From the NCBI RefSeq assembly GCF_003096095.1, contig NZ_CP015453.1:1426001-1490000 (forward strand): a stretch of 64,000 nt of DNA, given 5' to 3'. Below are positions 46,278-55,345 of this stretch, piece by piece; within the stretch, counting starts at the first letter, position 1; each line of letters starts with the position of its first letter. The translations under genes and the position numbers were made by a program. Origin of the DNA: Dietzia psychralcaliphila. GTDB taxonomy: Bacteria > Actinomycetota > Actinomycetes > Mycobacteriales > Mycobacteriaceae. The notes beneath the pieces were generated by a model. That model searched no databases. It was not told the DNA's origin and worked only from the letters and a program-made list of their open reading frames with translations.

Positions 46278-48437
46278 TCACCACCAGCCGGTCGCGGGCC
46301 CCATCTGCCGGGCCAGTTCGCCCGACGCGGACCGGACCCAGGAGCCCGAGAGGTGGTGGGAATCGTGGTAGACGATCACGTTGCCCACCACGACCGGGCA
46401 GTTCTCCGCGTCGCACAGGCCGTCGGTGAGGTCGATCAGCCGCACCGAGTCGATCCCGGCCCCGGCGAGTCCGGCGGGGTTGATCGGCGCGATGGACCGC
46501 TCCCGGGGCATCCCGCACTCTTCGGGAGTTCCACCGTCTCCCAGGCAGTCCCCGGCGCGGATCGGGCCGCGTCCCTGGTTGAGCCACGGGGTGTCGCGGA
46601 TGGCGATCACGCCGATGCCCTGCTGGTCCAGTGCGCGCCAGAGCTCCACGTACTGGCGCGGGGCGATGTCCGGACCCACGACCCCCACCGGCCGGGTGGC
46701 GGTGGTGAACACGAACTCGGGCGCCAGGCCCACGAGGGCGGCCAGGGCGGCCGGGGTCCACTCGGCGCAGCTCTCGTACAGCGGCTCGTCACTGTCGGAC
46801 ACCGAGGCGTCCAGGGTGAGGGGGCACCCCATCTTGAGCAGCGTCACCACGCGGAAGCCGTAGTGGCGCCCGACCTCGTCGAGGCCGCTGATCCAGTGCT
46901 CGGCGTGCGAACCTCCCACCAGCGCGACGGTGCGTGGCGCCGTGACATCGCCGTACACACACATCTGCACCTCGGACGACTCGAAGTTCGAGATGCACCC
47001 GTCCATGGTGCTCACGGGCAGGTCGTTGCCCACCTGCAGGAGGGAGGGGAGGTAGCCGACGCCCTCGGGGGCCGGGACCCCGTCGAAGAAGGCGCGGGCC
47101 CCGGGGTGGTCCGGGTCGGTGAGGGAGTCGACGTAGGGCACGGCCGAGCGGGAGGCGGACGTGGCCGTCCACCATCCGACGGTGCCGAGACTGGCCACGG
47201 CGGCGACGACGACGAGGACGGTCGCCTTCACGAAACGTTGCTGATCGCGGGCGGACCTTCCGGGCCCCTTGCGGAGTGCGTCCCGCTGCTGGGCCGCGGG
47301 TGTGGCCCGGCTCCGTGCCCGGCTGGCCATCCGCAGCGGTCGTTCGACGTACTTCTCGGTGAGGAGGGCCAACACCACGGAGACCGCGACGATCACCAGC
47401 CCAGACACCAGCGTGATCTCGGCCTGCTGGTCGTAGGAGAGCCAGAGGATGAGCAGAGGCCAGTGCCACAGGTACAAGGAGTACGAGATGTCGCCAAGGC
47501 GGCGGAACACCCTGGCGGACAACAGCCAGGTGACCGGGTCCCTCCGTGGCGTCGCGCGTTCACCCTCGGGGAGGTTGCCGCCGAGGATGATCAGCAGGGC
47601 CCCACCGATCGGATACCACGCCAGGGGGCCGGGGAAATAGGCGGCGCCGTCGAACAGGAAGCCGGTGCTCACCACGAGGAACAACCCCGCGATCGTGCTG
47701 AGCATGCGCAGCGGCCACGGCAGCACGATCCCGGCGAGCAGGATCGCCACGAGGCCGCCGATGAGCAGCTCCCACATGCGGGCGCCGGTGTCGTAGTAGT
47801 TCCACGGCTGGTTGACCGCCTGGCCATGCGCGGACCACCACACCGATGCCGCGGTGCCCGCGGCCACGACCACCAGGAGGAACGTCGTGGGCGTACCTCT
47901 CCGCACGACGAGCCGCCACAACGCGGTCAGGCCCAGGACGACGGCCAGGGCGACCAGGTAGAACTGCCCCTGCACCGACATGGACCACAGGTGCTGCAGC
48001 GGCGAGATGGTGGCGTCGGCCGCGGCGTAGTCCTGGGAGGTGAGTGCGAGTTCCCAGTTCTGGTAGTAGAACAGCGACGCGAGGGTCTGTTCGAAGATCG
48101 ATGACCACTGGGTGGGGGGTTTGATGAGGATCGTTCCCGCCACGGTCGCGGCCACCGTGACCACGAGCGCCGGGTACAGCCGGCGGACCAGCCGCGTGAG
48201 GTGGGGGATCGGGTTGAGCGGGGTGCGTCCGTCCGAGGCTCCGCGCAGGAGCGATCCCAGGAAGAAGAACCCGGACAGGGTGAGGAACACGTCCACGCCG
48301 CCGGAGACGCGGCCCATCCAGATGTGGAACACCACGACCAGGGCGATCGCCAGCCCGCGCAGCCCGTCGATGTCGTGCCGGTAGGCCATCTTCCCGCGCC
48401 GGCGGCGAGCAGGCGCGGCCGGGGTTTCAGTGGCCAC
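46278..48437 (-). CDS. OatA-like acyltransferase with SGNH domain
   Basis: 719 residues from GTG 48437 (AGGAAG 9 nt upstream); ATG 48389 would shorten it by 16. An acyltransferase-3 domain of about ten helices begins YRHDIDGLRGLAIALVVVFH and covers ~residues 17-370, with the motif RRLGDISYSLYLWHWPLL. The C-terminal extracellular SGNH hydrolase-like domain has the nucleophile motif VGGSHAEHW near residue 485 and YHDSHHLSGSW near the end. Such proteins O-acetylate peptidoglycan or exported glycans or lipids. It corresponds to Rv1565c in the treX neighbourhood. Confidence 0.88.
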   Translation of the reverse strand: MATETPAAPARRRRGKMAYRHDIDGLRGLAIALVVVFHIWMGRVSGGVDVFLTLSGFFFLGSLLRGASDGRTPLNPIPHLTRLVRRLYPALVVTVAATVAGTILIKPPTQWSSIFEQTLASLFYYQNWELALTSQDYAAADATISPLQHLWSMSVQGQFYLVALAVVLGLTALWRLVVRRGTPTTFLLVVVAAGTAASVWWSAHGQAVNQPWNYYDTGARMWELLIGGLVAILLAGIVLPWPLRMLSTIAGLFLVVSTGFLFDGAAYFPGPLAWYPIGGALLIILGGNLPEGERATPRRDPVTWLLSARVFRRLGDISYSLYLWHWPLLILWLSYDQQAEITLVSGLVIVAVSVVLALLTEKYVERPLRMASRARSRATPAAQQRDALRKGPGRSARDQQRFVKATVLVVVAAVASLGTVGWWTATSASRSAVPYVDSLTDPDHPGARAFFDGVPAPEGVGYLPSLLQVGNDLPVSTMDGCISNFESSEVQMCVYGDVTAPRTVALVGGSHAEHWISGLDEVGRHYGFRVVTLLKMGCPLTLDASVSDSDEPLYESCAEWTPAALAALVGLAPEFVFTTATRPVGVVGPDIAPRQYVELWRALDQQGIGVIAIRDTPWLNQGRGPIRAGDCLGDGGTPEECGMPRERSIAPINPAGLAGAGIDSVRLIDLTDGLCDAENCPVVVGNVIVYHDSHHLSGSWVRSASGELARQMGPATGWW

Positions 48438-48562
48438 TGGCGGGTACTTCCTGACGGTTCGTCCGGTCTGTGCAAGCGCCCCGACTCTGCGAGCGCGCAC
48501 ACCCGGAGCATGGCGGAGCCGCGTCCGATTACACCACAGACGGTCGATTCCGCCCGCGTTGG

Positions 48563-48568
48563 TACAGT
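48563..48568 (+). promoter_or_regulatory. -10 box of a leaderless promoter
   Basis: TACAGT, 7 nt before the ATG at 48576. Confidence 0.5.
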
Positions 48569-48575
48569 CCCGCCC

Positions 48576-49202
48576 ATGTTCAGCTCGCCGCCGTCCCGCG
48601 CCGTGGGCACCCTGTCGGGTGTGGTCGGGCCGGCCGTCGCCGCGCTGCTGGTGTGGATCGTGTCCGCACCCCGCTCGGAGTTGCTCTCGGTGGGCGACGG
48701 AAGGGGGCTGCGACTCCCGGAGTCCGGGACGGACGGCGGCAGTCAGCTCCTGATGCTGATCATCCTGCTGGGTGCCGCGGTGGTGTCGGCGGTGCTGGTG
48801 CTGTGGCACCGGCACCCGGGCCTCCGGCGGCCGGGTGGGATCCCCGTGTTCCTGCTGCTACCGGGACTGACGTGCGCGGTCGCCGCGGCTGTCGCCACCC
48901 CACTGGCCGCGCTCCTGGCTCCGCCGGCACAGGACGCGCCGTACGGGGCGGTGGTGGCGCAGTCGCCGGCGGTGGGGGCGCTGTTCTTCGACCGGATGAT
49001 CTACGGGACGTCAGGGCCGTCGTGGGACTGGTTCCCGCCCGGAGCCGGATGGCTGGTCTTCGGCGCGATGATCGCGGCGTTCACTGTCGCCGTGCTGGCC
49101 CACTTCAGCTATTCGTCGGATCTGCGCGACGGTCTCGACGGCGCGGAGCCGGGGAATCCACCGGAACAGCGCGGGGCAACAGGCCAGGTTCAGAGTTCCT
49201 GA
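48576..49202 (+). CDS. Four-helix membrane protein, possibly DUF2567
   Basis: 208 residues from ATG 48576 with a leaderless-type promoter. Four hydrophobic helices (about residues 10-30, 58-80, 90-112 and 160-180), with a conserved-looking loop AVVAQSPAVGALFFDRMIYG and a GPSWDWFPPGAGW segment. It resembles the DUF2567 membrane proteins found near nadA in mycobacteria (Rv1591), but this is a guess from layout and position. The 3' end overlaps the next, convergent gene by 13 nt. Confidence 0.65.
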   Translation: MFSSPPSRAVGTLSGVVGPAVAALLVWIVSAPRSELLSVGDGRGLRLPESGTDGGSQLLMLIILLGAAVVSAVLVLWHRHPGLRRPGGIPVFLLLPGLTCAVAAAVATPLAALLAPPAQDAPYGAVVAQSPAVGALFFDRMIYGTSGPSWDWFPPGAGWLVFGAMIAAFTVAVLAHFSYSSDLRDGLDGAEPGNPPEQRGATGQVQSS

Positions 49203-50164
49203 GCCGAGTCGCAGAGAGGCAGTGCTGTTCCGGAGCCATCTGTGATGGCGCTGAGGTACTGGAGCTGAGACGCGAGATTGCTGTGCAGGTCACGCTGCTC
49301 GGTCGTCGCGTCGAGGAGAACTGGCCCCTCAGGGGAAGGAGGCAGCACGTCGTCAAACGCTGCTGCCCGCTCCGAGTACACCGCCATCAGGTCGCGCTGG
49401 TCGAGCAGATCCGAGATGAGATCCAGATGCTCTCGATAGACGATGAGTGCAGCCACATGCTCAACGAGTTCGGCTCGTATCGCTCCGATACGTTGTTGCT
49501 CCCTCTGCCACTGGTGACGCAACTCCGGTTGGGACCTTGACGGCATCGGGGGAGCTGTCGAGGTGAACCGATAGAGACTCAGAGCCCGCTCCGTCAGATT
49601 GCCGAGAACACTTGAGACGTCGATCCGGCCGACGCCAGCGGCGAGCTCCTCCGACCTCCATGCCCGGGTGCGGACAATCGCAGCAGCCTGCCATCGGGCC
49701 ATCCAGATGATCCGGAGCTCGATCTCGGTGGCGTGTCCGCCGCCCACGGCGTCGTCCTGAGGAGTTCTGGTACTTGTGCGCGTCGTCTCACCGGATCCGC
49801 GCGGCCAGATGAGTGCCACCAACCACGCCACGCCGAAGAACAGCGAAAGCTCGGGACGGGCGGCACTTGCCACTGTGAGGACGAACAGCGCCCAGAGGAC
49901 CACCCGACGGCCCCGGAATAATTGAAGTCTCGGAGCGACCTCGTCGGGTTTGGCGTCCGGTCTGAAAGGAAGCGGGATCGCTGCGGGGAGCTGCTCCAGT
50001 GCGATCTCGCGTCTCCGTCGATGTGTCAGGCCAGCCGCGCTGTGGTCGAAGGGGTGGAGGTCGAAGACGCCCTGTATCGGGGCTGCGCGTTGCAGCGCGC
50101 TCTCAACGAGTTCGACAGTCTCGGCAAGAGCCTGATCAAGCGGGCGTTCTGCTCCAGTCGGCAT
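49190..50164 (-). CDS. Hypothetical protein with two membrane helices
   Basis: A 324-residue protein with ATG at 50164. Hydrophilic N-terminal ~85 residues, two closely spaced hydrophobic helices at about residues 86-118 (VVLWALFVLTVASA and LFFGVAWLVALIW), then a long, probably helical cytoplasmic region rich in Gln/Arg/Glu (RQPELRHQWQREQQR-like stretch). Base composition is less GC-rich than neighbouring core genes, suggesting later acquisition. No family recognised and no partner evident. Confidence 0.6.
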   Translation of the reverse strand: MPTGAERPLDQALAETVELVESALQRAAPIQGVFDLHPFDHSAAGLTHRRRREIALEQLPAAIPLPFRPDAKPDEVAPRLQLFRGRRVVLWALFVLTVASAARPELSLFFGVAWLVALIWPRGSGETTRTSTRTPQDDAVGGGHATEIELRIIWMARWQAAAIVRTRAWRSEELAAGVGRIDVSSVLGNLTERALSLYRFTSTAPPMPSRSQPELRHQWQREQQRIGAIRAELVEHVAALIVYREHLDLISDLLDQRDLMAVYSERAAAFDDVLPPSPEGPVLLDATTEQRDLHSNLASQLQYLSAITDGSGTALPLCDSAQEL

Positions 50165-50276
50165 CGCGGTTCTCCTAGAAGATGGTGACGCCAGGAACTT
50201 TATTCAGTTGGTCAGGTGATCGAGTCCGTTACCGCTTTCTGCCCGGTCCGGGGATTCGGCTGCGCAGCGGTCACTT

Positions 50277-51002
50277 TTATGTCCCGGAAGAACGGCACTG
50301 CTCGATGTCCGCGGGCGGCCGGAGTGTCGCGAACTGATCGGTGATCCGCAGTCTGCGCTCGGAGAACCGGTACAGCGCGGCGGGCCGACCGCCCGAGGGG
50401 CCCGGCGGCGCGCTTCGTCCGCAACGCACCAGTTCGCCTCGCCGGGTGAGCACCCGCTGGAGGTTGGTCGGGTCCACCGGGTGGCCGAGGGCGGCTGCGT
50501 AGTGCTGGGCCAGGGTGGAGAGGGTGAACTCCTCCGGCGCGAGCGCGAAACCCAGGGTGGAATAGGAGAGCTTGGCGGCGAGCCGGGCCCGTGCGCGGGC
50601 GACGATCTCGGCGTGGTCGAAGACGGTGTCGGGGAGCCGGTCCACCCGGAACCACGCCGTGTCCTCGGGGACGGCCGGGTCGGCATCACTGGGCAGCACC
50701 CCGAGGAAACCCGAGGCGAACACCCGGCGGCCTGGCACGCGCGACGGCTCGGAGAACTCCGCGACGGATTCCAGGTGGCTCAAGGAACGCACATCGACCT
50801 TCTCGGCGAGCTGCCGGGTGGCGGAGGCGGCCAGGTCCTCGTCGTCCCTGACGCCGCCGCCGGGGAGCGCCCACCGTCCGGCCGCCGGGCCGAGCGCGTG
50901 TTGCCACAGCAACACGTGGAGCACGGGAGAGGCGGCCTGCGGGACCGGCCGGACCTGGCCCACGACTACGAGTACCTCGTGCCCGGTGTTAGACTGTGAC
51001 AT
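50277..51002 (-). CDS. nrtR: Nudix-related NAD biosynthesis regulator NrtR
   Basis: A 241-residue regulator: an N-terminal Nudix-like ligand-binding domain, then a winged helix (ALGHPVDPTNLQRVLTRRGEL...). The Nudix box is degenerate: GGVRDDEDLAASATRQLAEKV has Gln for the first catalytic Glu after Arg and Lys for one of the pair, as expected for a sensor of ADP-ribose/NAD metabolites without hydrolase activity. It is divergent from nadA, and the ATG is directly next to a palindrome. By known NrtR biology it represses nadA-nadC. Confidence 0.85.
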   Translation of the reverse strand: MSQSNTGHEVLVVVGQVRPVPQAASPVLHVLLWQHALGPAAGRWALPGGGVRDDEDLAASATRQLAEKVDVRSLSHLESVAEFSEPSRVPGRRVFASGFLGVLPSDADPAVPEDTAWFRVDRLPDTVFDHAEIVARARARLAAKLSYSTLGFALAPEEFTLSTLAQHYAAALGHPVDPTNLQRVLTRRGELVRCGRSAPPGPSGGRPAALYRFSERRLRITDQFATLRPPADIEQCRSSGT

Positions 51003-51025
51003 GTTTTCGATTCTAAGTCGAAAAC
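51003..51025. promoter_or_regulatory. NrtR operator between nrtR and nadA
   Basis: A perfect inverted repeat GTTTTCGA-N7-TCGAAAAC (51003-51025). It contains a minus-strand -10 box TAGAAT (51015-51010) that is 7 nt before the nrtR ATG, so nrtR looks leaderless and its promoter lies inside its own operator. The nadA ATG is 48 bp away on the other side. Confidence 0.8.
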
Positions 51026-51073
51026 GCGGCCGGTGGCGTATCGGTCCGCAGAACCGACCCGGGAGGGGCAGCG

Positions 51074-52159
51074 ATGAACACTGCCACTGGACTGAACACC
51101 ACGACCGCGCCGCGGCCGGGCACCGCCATCGGCAGGCTCGACTCTCCGTTGGCCTCGCGGATCCGACGGACCGAACACGGCTACACGGGTGTCGAGGCCA
51201 CGGATGAGTGGGCCGACGAGATCCGGCGGCTCGCCGACCTTCGGGACGCGGTGATCCTCGCGCACAATTACCAGGTCCCGGAGATCCAGGACATTGCGCA
51301 TCACGTGGGGGATTCGCTCGCGCTGTCCCGCATCGCGGCCGGGGCCGAGCAGTCGACCATCGTGTTCTGCGGCGTCCACTTCATGGCCGAGACCGCCAAA
51401 ATCCTCTCGCCGGACAAGACCGTCCTCATCCCCGACGAGGCCGCGGGGTGTTCGCTGGCGGATTCGATCACGGCCGAGCAGCTGGCCGAATGGAAGTCCG
51501 AGCACCCCGACGCAGTGGTGGTCTCGTACGTCAACACCACGGCAGCGGTCAAGGAACTGACCGACATCTGCTGCACCAGCTCCAACGCGGTGGACGTGGT
51601 GGAGTCGATCGATCCCGCCCGCGAGGTGCTCTTCCTTCCCGACCAGTTCCTCGGGGCCCACGTCCGACGCAAGACCAGACGGGACAACGTTCTGGTGTGG
51701 GCAGGGGAGTGCCACGTCCACGCCGCCATCAACGGTGACCAGCTCGAGGATCAGGCGCGCCGCCACCCCGGCGCCGACCTCTACGTCCATCCCGAGTGCG
51801 GCTGCGCCACCAGTGCCCTGTACCTGGCGGAGGAGGGAGCCGTTCCGGCGGACAACGTCAAGATCCTCTCGACCGGCGGGATGGTCGACGCGGCGCGCGC
51901 GTCCGGGGCAAGCCAGGTCCTCGTGGCCACCGAGGTCGGGATGATCCACCAGCTGCGCAAGGCCGCGCCGGAGATCGACTTCATGCCCGTCAACGCGGAC
52001 GCCAGCTGCCCGTACATGAAGATGATCACCCCGGCCGCGCTACTGCGTGCCCTGGTGGAGGGTGCCGACGAGGTCCATGTGGACCCCGCCACCGCCGCCG
52101 CGGCACGCGGATCGGTGGAGCGGATGATCGCCATCGGCAACCCGGGGTCAGGGGAGTGA
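51074..52159 (+). CDS. nadA: Quinolinate synthase
   Basis: A 361-residue 4Fe-4S enzyme condensing iminoaspartate with dihydroxyacetone phosphate to quinolinate. Three conserved cysteines expected to hold the cluster are at about residues 99 (VFCGVHF), 213 (GECHVHA) and 312 (SCPYMKM); [20 protein letters not shown] and [12 protein letters not shown] are further signatures. Ribosome site GGAGG. The stop overlaps nadC (GTGA). nadB, its usual partner, is missing between the two. Confidence 0.95.
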   Translation: MNTATGLNTTTAPRPGTAIGRLDSPLASRIRRTEHGYTGVEATDEWADEIRRLADLRDAVILAHNYQVPEIQDIAHHVGDSLALSRIAAGAEQSTIVFCGVHFMAETAKILSPDKTVLIPDEAAGCSLADSITAEQLAEWKSEHPDAVVVSYVNTTAAVKELTDICCTSSNAVDVVESIDPAREVLFLPDQFLGAHVRRKTRRDNVLVWAGECHVHAAINGDQLEDQARRHPGADLYVHPECGCATSALYLAEEGAVPADNVKILSTGGMVDAARASGASQVLVATEVGMIHQLRKAAPEIDFMPVNADASCPYMKMITPAALLRALVEGADEVHVDPATAAAARGSVERMIAIGNPGSGE

Positions 52160-53163
52160 CCGGACCCGGCGTGGGTGGTTCGGGCGTGAGCGGCACAGGT
52201 GTGCGCGGCGCGGGTGCGGGCATCGCGGGTTTGAGCGGAGCAGGCACGGACATCGCGGGTGTGAGCGGCGCAGGCGTGGGCCCAGTGGTGACCGGGGGCG
52301 GCGACGACGAGGTGTTCGACCCCGACACCCGTGCCGACGCCCTGATCGCGATCAGGCGCGCCCTCCAGGAGGACCTGCGTTACGGCCCGGATGCGACCTC
52401 GCTGGCCACCGTGCCCGCGGACGCCCGCGTCACCGCTCGTATGGCCACACGCGCCGACGGGGTGGTCGCGGGCCTACCGCTGATCCCGATGGTGCTGGCG
52501 GAGGTCCTCGGCGACGATTTCGCGGTCGAGCTGCTGGCCGCCGACGGTGACCGGGTGGCGGCCGGGGACGTGGTGGCCGAGATCTCCGCGCCCACACTCG
52601 GTCTGCTGACCGCGGAGCGCACCCTGCTCAACCTGGTCTGTCACCTGTCCGGGGTGGCCAGCGCGACCCGGGCGTGGGCGGATGAGCTCGAGGGCACCGG
52701 CTGCGCGGTCCGGGACACCCGTAAGACCCTGCCCGGGATGAGGCTGTTGCAGAAGTACGCCGTCCGCTGCGGCGGCGGGGTCAACCACAGGCTCGGCCTG
52801 GGGGACGCGGTCCTGGTCAAGGACAACCATGTCGTGGCCGCCGGGGGCGTCGTTCCGGCGCTGACCGCCGTCCGCGAGCGGTTCCCCGAGCTGCCCTGCG
52901 AGGTGGAGGTGGACTCACTCGAGCAGCTGGACCAGATGCTCGACGCGGGCGTGGACCTGGTCCTGCTGGACAACTTCCCGGTGTGGCAGACGCAGATGGC
53001 GGTGCAGCGGCGGAACACGCTCTCACCCCGTACCCGCCTGGAGTCCAGTGGTGGTCTCACGCTGGATGGTGCCGGCGACTACGCCCGCTGTGGTGTCGAC
53101 TTCCTCGCCGTCGGCGGGCTCACCCACTCGGTGGCGGTCCTGGACCTCGGTCTGGATATGTGA
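52156..53163 (+). CDS. nadC: Nicotinate-nucleotide pyrophosphorylase (carboxylating)
   Basis: 335 residues from GTG 52156, overlapping nadA by 4 nt. It turns quinolinate and PRPP into nicotinic acid mononucleotide. The core has [49 protein letters not shown] and [14 protein letters not shown]. The first ~45 residues are an odd Gly/Ala/Val repeat ([20 protein letters not shown]) not seen in NadC; a GTG near 52290 could start a normal-length enzyme instead. Confidence 0.93.
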   Translation: MTGPGVGGSGVSGTGVRGAGAGIAGLSGAGTDIAGVSGAGVGPVVTGGGDDEVFDPDTRADALIAIRRALQEDLRYGPDATSLATVPADARVTARMATRADGVVAGLPLIPMVLAEVLGDDFAVELLAADGDRVAAGDVVAEISAPTLGLLTAERTLLNLVCHLSGVASATRAWADELEGTGCAVRDTRKTLPGMRLLQKYAVRCGGGVNHRLGLGDAVLVKDNHVVAAGGVVPALTAVRERFPELPCEVEVDSLEQLDQMLDAGVDLVLLDNFPVWQTQMAVQRRNTLSPRTRLESSGGLTLDGAGDYARCGVDFLAVGGLTHSVAVLDLGLDM

Positions 53164-53201
53164 GGTGCACCCCACCCGGCCGTTCGGGTGAGGTGTGCAC
53201 C
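53164..53201 (+). terminator. Hairpin directly after nadC
   Basis: GGTGCAC pairs with GTGCACC and an inner CACCCG with CGGGTG, immediately after the nadC stop codon. No U-run. It separates the nad operon from the next gene. Confidence 0.65.
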
Positions 53202-53214
53202 GCCACAACCCGCG

Positions 53215-53220
53215 TAAAGT
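53215..53220 (+). promoter_or_regulatory. -10 box of a leaderless promoter
   Basis: TAAAGT, 7 nt before the ATG at 53228. Confidence 0.5.
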
Positions 53221-53227
53221 TGATGTC

Positions 53228-53752
53228 ATGACGGGCTTCTGGGATACGAGCGAGAAGAGCACACCGGCGGAACGCCGACAGCAGCGGATGGCGGAGGCCC
53301 GCCGGCGCGTGGAATCGGGGGAGAACACCTCGCCGCCGCCCCCGCGATCCACTCCCGCCAAGCCCGCTCGGAGCGGCTCGGCCCGGACGTCCAGGGCAGC
53401 CACCGTGGACCCGCTCTCGGTGACGGGTGCCCAGTTCGCCGTCTGGCGCAGCGTGCAGCACTTCTGCGCCACCGACTCGCTCCCGGACGCCCGCGGGGGC
53501 GATCTCGACCTGCTGGTCGCCTGGTCGGATTCCATTCAGCCGTTCCGGCTGCGCCAGCGGATAGTGGCGCGCCTGGACTCCCAGGGCGCCTGGCTTCCGG
53601 TCTGTTACGCCAAGGACGGCTCCCGCGAATCCATCACCCAGGCGCAGGCCGACCGGTACCGGGAGGTTCGGCTCGGTGAGTCCACGCTCTCCGGTGGAGC
53701 GCAGAAGTCGCTCAAGGAGACCGACCACCCGGAGGTCACCGCGACGCTCTGA
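53228..53752 (+). CDS. Hypothetical protein
   Basis: 174 residues from ATG 53228 with a leaderless-type promoter. The N-terminal ~55 residues are charged and Pro/Ser/Arg-rich (probably disordered). A compact domain follows with Trp/Phe/Cys: QFAVWRSVQHFCATDSL, LLVAWSDSIQPFRLRQRIVA, GAWLPVCYAKDG. No signal peptide or membrane helix. Family not recognised. Confidence 0.65.
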   Translation: MTGFWDTSEKSTPAERRQQRMAEARRRVESGENTSPPPPRSTPAKPARSGSARTSRAATVDPLSVTGAQFAVWRSVQHFCATDSLPDARGGDLDLLVAWSDSIQPFRLRQRIVARLDSQGAWLPVCYAKDGSRESITQAQADRYREVRLGESTLSGGAQKSLKETDHPEVTATL

Positions 53753-53761
53753 ACCGGGACG

Positions 53762-54337
53762 TCAGCGGGAGGACAGGGCGAACCGACGACCCTGCGGTCG
53801 CGGACCGGTACTGAGGACCATCTCGTCTGCACCGGATTCCCGGCCAGCCGGGCCGGTGGTCTCCTTGGTGGCGGTGACCTCGTCGTGGTGGTGACCATCG
53901 TGGTCGATGTCGCGGTCCTCGTTCCGGTCGCCGGTCAGGTCGACGGCCTCGGCGTCACCGGATTGCTCGTCCACCGCGACGATCGTCCCCTCGCGCTGGA
54001 GATCGATGATCGCGGTGCGGGCCGCCCGGGCGTATCGCAGGTTGCGCAGCGCGGGGGTGTCGTTGTCCGGATCGGAGGGGTCGACGTCGGCGAGTCTCAG
54101 CGGCTCCCCCGAGTGCGCCTCGTAGGCCTCACAGACTGATTCGACGATCTCGTCCACCCCGAGGCTGTCCCACTCGCCGAGCTTGTCCACGACGATCATG
54201 CGGGCGCGCTCCAGCGCGTCGGCACCGGGCACCGTGGCGGCGTCGATGGCGGATCGGATCTCCCCGGTTCGGGTCTTCTCAGTAGGGGTCTTCTCGGTAC
54301 GGGTCACGTCGATGCGGGTCTCCTCGGTCGAACTCAT
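53762..54337 (-). CDS. Hypothetical protein with acidic C-terminus
   Basis: A 191-residue, probably cytoplasmic protein. The N-terminus has repeated short Thr/Glu units (TRTEKT, PTEKT, RTGEI). A helical central domain (residues ~35-120: ARMIVVDKLGEWDSLGVDEIVESV, RNLRYARAARTAIIDLQREG) looks like a winged-helix-like fold, but this is weak. A His/Asp-rich stretch (DRDIDHDGHHHDE) might bind metal. It is convergent with the previous gene; no family recognised. Confidence 0.55.
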   Translation of the reverse strand: MSSTEETRIDVTRTEKTPTEKTRTGEIRSAIDAATVPGADALERARMIVVDKLGEWDSLGVDEIVESVCEAYEAHSGEPLRLADVDPSDPDNDTPALRNLRYARAARTAIIDLQREGTIVAVDEQSGDAEAVDLTGDRNEDRDIDHDGHHHDEVTATKETTGPAGRESGADEMVLSTGPRPQGRRFALSSR

Positions 54338-54418
54338 GACCCGAGCCTGCCAGCCCCGGCGCCCGAACGCAGCCGGTCGCGCGGGCGCGCCCGGTGTGCG
54401 TGCGGGGTCGTCGGCCCG

Positions 54419-55345
54419 CTAGGACGACAGCTCGGCCATGACGCGCGGTACCTCCGACAACAGCTCCCGGGCGAGGAAGCCGGTGGGTCCGACCCGCACC
54501 GCGAGTCGTTCACCGGCCCGACCGTGGGCGTAGGTGGCCCAGGCGGCGGCCTGCGCGGGCTCCGCGCCGCGGGCGAGCAGCCCGGCGATGACTCCCGCCT
54601 TGACGTCTCCGGATCCGGACACGCCGAGCCCCTGAGTGCCCGACTCGTCCCGCCACCGGCGGCCGTCCGGAGAGGCGATCCACGAGGTCGCCGTCCCGGA
54701 CACCACCACGGCCCGGGTTCGCCGGGCGAGGTCCGTGACCCGGTGAGGGGTGTCGGCCTCGACCTCGGACTCGGGGACGCCGAGGGTTCTCGCGATTTCT
54801 CGTGTGTTCGGGGTGAGGACGGATCGCCCGTCGAGGTGGGCGACGCCGTCCGGGTACGCGGTCAGGTACGCGAGGCCGAGCGCGTCCAGCACCAGTGAGG
54901 AGTCGAGATCGGGGACGACACGGCCGAGCAGCTCCTCGGCGACCCCCACGCGGCTGAGGCCGGGCCCGATGACGACGGCGGCGCACCCCTCCGCCAGTTC
55001 ACAGATGGTCTCCGCACCGGCGGGGGTCAGCTCCCCGTCGTCGTCCTCGGGGAGCCCGACCGTCATCGACTCCGGGATCCGCAGGGCCAGACCAGGCGCG
55101 ACGGAGCGGGCCGTGGCGATCTGGAGCTTCCCGGCGCCTGCGTGCAACGCGGCCTCGGCGGCGAGGAGTACTCCTCCCGGTGTCGTGCGACCGCCTCCCA
55201 CCACGAGCACCCGACCGCGGCCCTCCTTGCCGCCGCCCGGCGTGGGCAGCGCCCACCCCCGCAGGCGGTGGGAGGTCAACACGACCTCCTCGGTGTTGAC
55301 GGGTGCGGCGTCTGACGGCCCGGTGTTCTTCGCGCCAGTACTCAC
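54419..55345 (-). CDS. nnrD: ADP/ATP-dependent NAD(P)H-hydrate dehydratase
   Basis: 308 residues from GTG 55345, inside a GTGA overlap with the phosphatase gene upstream. A stand-alone carbohydrate-kinase-like domain (YjeF C-terminal type) repairing damaged NADHX/NADPHX. Motifs: RGRVLVVGGGRTTPGG, VIGPGLSR, LTPNTREIARTLG, and the anion-hole loop GLGVSGSGDVKAGVIAGLLARG (Asp in SGSGD). The epimerase (YjeF N-terminal) part is not here and must be elsewhere. Confidence 0.88.
   Translation of the reverse strand: MSTGAKNTGPSDAAPVNTEEVVLTSHRLRGWALPTPGGGKEGRGRVLVVGGGRTTPGGVLLAAEAALHAGAGKLQIATARSVAPGLALRIPESMTVGLPEDDDGELTPAGAETICELAEGCAAVVIGPGLSRVGVAEELLGRVVPDLDSSLVLDALGLAYLTAYPDGVAHLDGRSVLTPNTREIARTLGVPESEVEADTPHRVTDLARRTRAVVVSGTATSWIASPDGRRWRDESGTQGLGVSGSGDVKAGVIAGLLARGAEPAQAAAWATYAHGRAGERLAVRVGPTGFLARELLSEVPRVMAELSS

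Noticed and set aside
46236-48104. Plus-strand open frame of 622 codons opposite the acyltransferase
   Set aside because: Antisense shadow; the acyltransferase has full motifs.
50277-51002. Active Nudix hydrolase
   Set aside because: The Nudix box lacks required Glu residues and the protein has a winged-helix C-terminus next to a palindromic operator, so a regulator fits better.
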